Shown here piece after piece: positions 22,623 through 24,904 of a stretch of DNA of 24,904 nt. The position numbers were made by a program, and so were the translations under genes. Source of the DNA: JAITWN01 sp964388175. Lineage in GTDB: Bacteria; Pseudomonadota; Gammaproteobacteria; SZUA-140. Below the pieces are notes generated by a model. The model did not search any database and was not told where the DNA came from. It worked only from the letters and a program-made list of their open reading frames with translations. Each line of letters opens with the position of its first letter. The stretch's first letter is position 1. The stretch is taken from positions 1 through 24,904 of the forward strand of contig CAYLYS010000038.1 in the NCBI GenBank assembly GCA_964388175.1, in the 5' to 3' direction.

Positions 22623-23981
22623 TTACAGCGGGAAGACCTGATCCTGGCGCGGCACCGTGGCGCTCCAGCCCAGTTCGCGCTCGATGCGTACGCGCAAGGC
22701 GTCGGACGCATCGGGTTCGCCATGAACGATGAAGACGCGCTGCGGCGGGCGCCGGAAGCCGGACAGCCAGCGCAGCAGCTCGTCGCTGTCGGCATGGGCC
22801 GAGAGCATCGGCAGTTCGGTCACCTCGGCGCGTACCGGCACCCATTGCCCGTAGACTTTCACCTCCCGCGCGCCTTCGAGCAGTTTGCGTCCGCGCGTGC
22901 CGGCGGCTTGGAAGCCGGAGAACAGCAGGGTATTGCGATGGTCGGGCCCGAACGCGGCGATGTGATGCAGCACCCGTCCGCCAGTGGCCATGCCGCTGGC
23001 CGAGATGATGACCTTGGGGTAGCGGTTGGCCGACAGCGCCTTGGATTCCTCGACATCGCGCACGTAGGTCACCGCGTTGCAGGCGGCTTCGTAGTCGCGG
23101 TCGGCGAGCCGGTGTTCTTCGGGATAGGCATTCAGCAATTCGCTGGCGCTGGTGGCCATCGGGCTGTCCAGATAGAACGGGACGTTCTGCAGCCGGCCGG
23201 ACTGCGACAACTGCCACAGGTGATAGATCAGCGATTGCGCCCGTCCGACCGCGAAAGCGGGGATGACCACCGTGCCGCCGCGCTTGACGGTGCGCTCGAT
23301 CACGGTGGCCAATGCTTCCAGCGGGTCGTCGCCATCGTGCCGACGATTGCCGTAAGTCGATTCGATCACCACGTAGTCCGCCTCGGGCACCGTTTCGGGA
23401 TCGTGCATCACCGGATCGTCGTAGCGGCCGAGATCGCCGGAGAACACGATGCGGCGTCCGCCGATATCGATCTGCGCCGTCGTTGCGCCGAGGATGTGGC
23501 CGGCGCGGCGCAGCAGCAGCGTGGCGCCGCCGGGTAGGGCAACGGGCTTGTGCAGCGGCGCCGGCATGAAGGCGGCGATCGCGCGTTCGGCTTCGCGTAT
23601 ACCGTAGAGCGGCTGCGCCGGATGGTGCTTGGAAAAACCCTTGCGGTTGGCGAACTCGGCGTCTTTTTCCTGCAGATGGGCACTGTCGCGAAGGATGAGC
23701 GCAGCGACGGCGCGCGTGGCCGCGGTGGCGTGGATCTTTCCCCTGAAGCCGTCACGCACGAGCCGCGGCAGATAGCCGGAGTGATCCAGATGGGCATGGG
23801 TGAGGATGACGGCGTCGATGAGTTGCGGCTCGACCGGCAGCGGCTGCCAGTTGAGTTCGCGCAGGTTCTTCAGCCCCTGGAACAGACCGCAGTCGATGAG
23901 CAGGCGGGTCTTGTCATGCGTGAGCAGATGTTTGGAGCCGGTGACGGTGCCGGCACCGCCGAGGGAGGTCAATGAAAGCAT
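22623..23981 (-). CDS. MBL-fold/beta-CASP RNase (RNA-specificity domain metallo-hydrolase)
   Basis: A 452-residue protein of the CPSF73/Ysh1-like bacterial family of metallo-beta-lactamase nucleases. It starts with LTSLGGAGTVTGSKHLL, has the zinc motif HAHLDH (H62, H64, D66, H67), a downstream AGHILGATTAQI and a Asp in VFSGDLGRYD. The beta-CASP insert (FAVGRAQSLIYHL, DSPMATSASEL) follows, and it ends with the RNA-specificity region (LSAHADSDELLRWL, FIVHGEPDASD). It is expected to cut RNA in the cytosol, using two zinc ions; the target is unknown. ATG 23981 has only a weak purine-rich ribosome-binding stretch. It is divergent from the phosphotransacylase gene; the two often neighbour each other in proteobacteria (recollection, not checked). 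Confidence 0.92.
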   Translation of the reverse strand: MLSLTSLGGAGTVTGSKHLLTHDKTRLLIDCGLFQGLKNLRELNWQPLPVEPQLIDAVILTHAHLDHSGYLPRLVRDGFRGKIHATAATRAVAALILRDSAHLQEKDAEFANRKGFSKHHPAQPLYGIREAERAIAAFMPAPLHKPVALPGGATLLLRRAGHILGATTAQIDIGGRRIVFSGDLGRYDDPVMHDPETVPEADYVVIESTYGNRRHDGDDPLEALATVIERTVKRGGTVVIPAFAVGRAQSLIYHLWQLSQSGRLQNVPFYLDSPMATSASELLNAYPEEHRLADRDYEAACNAVTYVRDVEESKALSANRYPKVIISASGMATGGRVLHHIAAFGPDHRNTLLFSGFQAAGTRGRKLLEGAREVKVYGQWVPVRAEVTELPMLSAHADSDELLRWLSGFRRPPQRVFIVHGEPDASDALRVRIERELGWSATVPRQDQVFPL

Positions 23982-24271
23982 GGGATGTCTTCTTCTGAGT
24001 AGGGAATCAGCGGTCGGTGTCCGTATCCCGCAGCCGGCGCCCGATGGCCGCGCTTTTTTGTCGTCTCCGTCCGCGCCGGCATGGCTGCCGGTGTCCGCTG
24101 CAATGGTTGATTGATTCGCTCTGTTTTTTTGCCGGAAGACGTGCGGTTCATACCGCCGATTATTTCATTTAATGTCCGTCCGGTAACTATTGCATTATCT
24201 AACGATCGACCGATCATCATAGGTTGGGGCAGATTTCGAAGCGGTGAAAAAATAAAGGATAAGGAAAGAAT
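23982..24271. other. Divergent spacer between the MBL RNase and phosphotransacylase genes
   Basis: This 290-nt region is AT-richer toward its right end. It contains a GCGGT-TCAT-ACCGC hairpin (about 24144-24157), a GATCG-AC-CGATC dyad (24204-24215) and TTGCAT (about 24190) as a possible -35 without a clear -10. AAGGA at 24261-24265 is the ribosome-binding site of the right-hand gene. No gene is seen; it must hold both promoters. Confidence 0.35.
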
Positions 24272-24904
24272 ATGAGCATACGTCTGTTTCAAATGCCCGG
24301 CGGAAGCGTAGCGCCGCTGCTGGCGCATGTAAGCGGACTGGAACCGATCCGCGCGGCGGTCGTTCATCCCTGCGACGAGCTCAGCCTGTCGGCGACGCTG
24401 GCGGCCCGCGATGCCGGATTGATATTGCCGGTGCTGGTGGCGCCGCGGGCGAAGCTGGAGGCGGTCGCCGAGGATGCCGGGCTGGACCTCGCGGGCGTGG
24501 AGATCGTCGACGTTCAGCACAGCCATGCCGCCGCCGCACAGGCAGCCGCGATGGCCGGCAGGGGCGAGGTCGAGGTGCTGGTGAAAGGCAGTCTGCACAC
24601 CGATGAGCTGATGGCCGCGGTGCTGGCGCCGGGCTCGGGCCTGCGCACCAAGCGCCGGATCAGCCACTGCTTCATTCTGCAGACGCCGCATTATCCGCGG
24701 CCGCTCATCGTCACCGACGCGGCGATCAACATCGCGCCCGATCTGCTGCAGAAGGCCGACATCGTGCGCAATGCGATCGATCTCGCCCGGGTGATCGGCA
24801 TCGCCGAGCCGCGGGTGGCGATTCTCGCCGCGACCGAAACCGTCAATCCGCGGATGCAGGCGACGCTCGATGCCGCCGCGCTGTGCAAGATGGCCGACCG
24901 TGGC
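24272..24904 (+). CDS. Phosphate acetyl/butyryltransferase family protein, 3' end outside the window
   Basis: The frame is open from ATG 24272 to the right edge (211 codons), so the gene is cut. The visible part matches the PTA/PTB family: AAVVHPCDELSLSATLAARDAGLILPVLVAP at the N-terminus, then GEVEVLVKGSLHTDELMAAVL, RRISHCFILQTP, LIVTDAAINIAPDL and AILAATETVNPRMQATLDAAALCKMADRG. Such enzymes swap acetyl or butyryl between CoA and phosphate in the cytosol. The lack of a long N-terminal extension resembles the short enzymes or the C-terminal half of enoyl-CoA hydratase fusions. AAGGA lies 6 nt before the start. An acetate-kinase-type gene might follow, but it is out of view. Confidence 0.88.
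   Translation, partial: MSIRLFQMPGGSVAPLLAHVSGLEPIRAAVVHPCDELSLSATLAARDAGLILPVLVAPRAKLEAVAEDAGLDLAGVEIVDVQHSHAAAAQAAAMAGRGEVEVLVKGSLHTDELMAAVLAPGSGLRTKRRISHCFILQTPHYPRPLIVTDAAINIAPDLLQKADIVRNAIDLARVIGIAEPRVAILAATETVNPRMQATLDAAALCKMADRG

Overview
The window is a dense, GC-rich bacterial chromosome segment of core genes. I see no transposase, integrase, phage gene, CRISPR array or rRNA. The gene content points to a gammaproteobacterium: a compact fabA-fabB pair, an Rsd/AlgQ-type sigma-70 binder, a RelA-type long ppGpp synthetase, and uvrC-pgsA followed by a CCA-encoding tRNA-Gly(GCC), as in the uvrC-pgsA-glyW order of enterics. I cannot name the genus; an environmental, possibly chemolithotrophic lineage is a guess.

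Left part (1-8750). The 3' end of a DUF1631 protein runs into a divergent SelO/YdiU-like protein, coupled through an overlapping TTGA. A 63-residue histone-fold protein with its own likely promoter follows, then fabA-fabB (unsaturated fatty-acid synthesis), a DUF2007/zinc-ribbon protein, a lipoprotein built of ankyrin repeats and a convergent class I methyltransferase.

Middle (8850-14380). Six genes on one strand form what looks like a signalling locus: an HDOD protein, a Cys-rich protein of unknown function, a single-domain response regulator, a response regulator with an HD-GYP-like domain, another single-domain regulator and a soluble GAF histidine kinase. Several junctions overlap or are very short. 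All three receivers carry a KPW motif and none has a DNA-binding domain, so the output is probably cyclic-di-GMP turnover or protein contacts.

Right part (14380-24904). This holds dodecin, a convergent uspA-phhB pair, rsd, relA, a ribosome hibernation factor fused to a cold-shock-like tail, uvrC-pgsA-tRNA-Gly, an MBL/beta-CASP RNase and the start of a phosphate acetyl/butyryltransferase running off the edge. Rsd, RelA, the hibernation factor, UspA and dodecin are all associated with stress or stationary phase, so this half is rich in growth-arrest functions.

The most noteworthy observations are: the bacterial histone with an intact archaeal-type RKTVK..D signature; the SelO-like protein that keeps its metal-binding residues but has Cys in place of the expected ATP-binding Lys; a RelA whose HD hydrolase signature is intact although its synthetase carries the RelA-type EFDD motif; the six-gene signalling locus with its Cys-rich partner; and a genome habit of short 12-, 14- or 15-bp tandem duplications, found at about ten sites, nearly all in spacers, protein termini or linkers.
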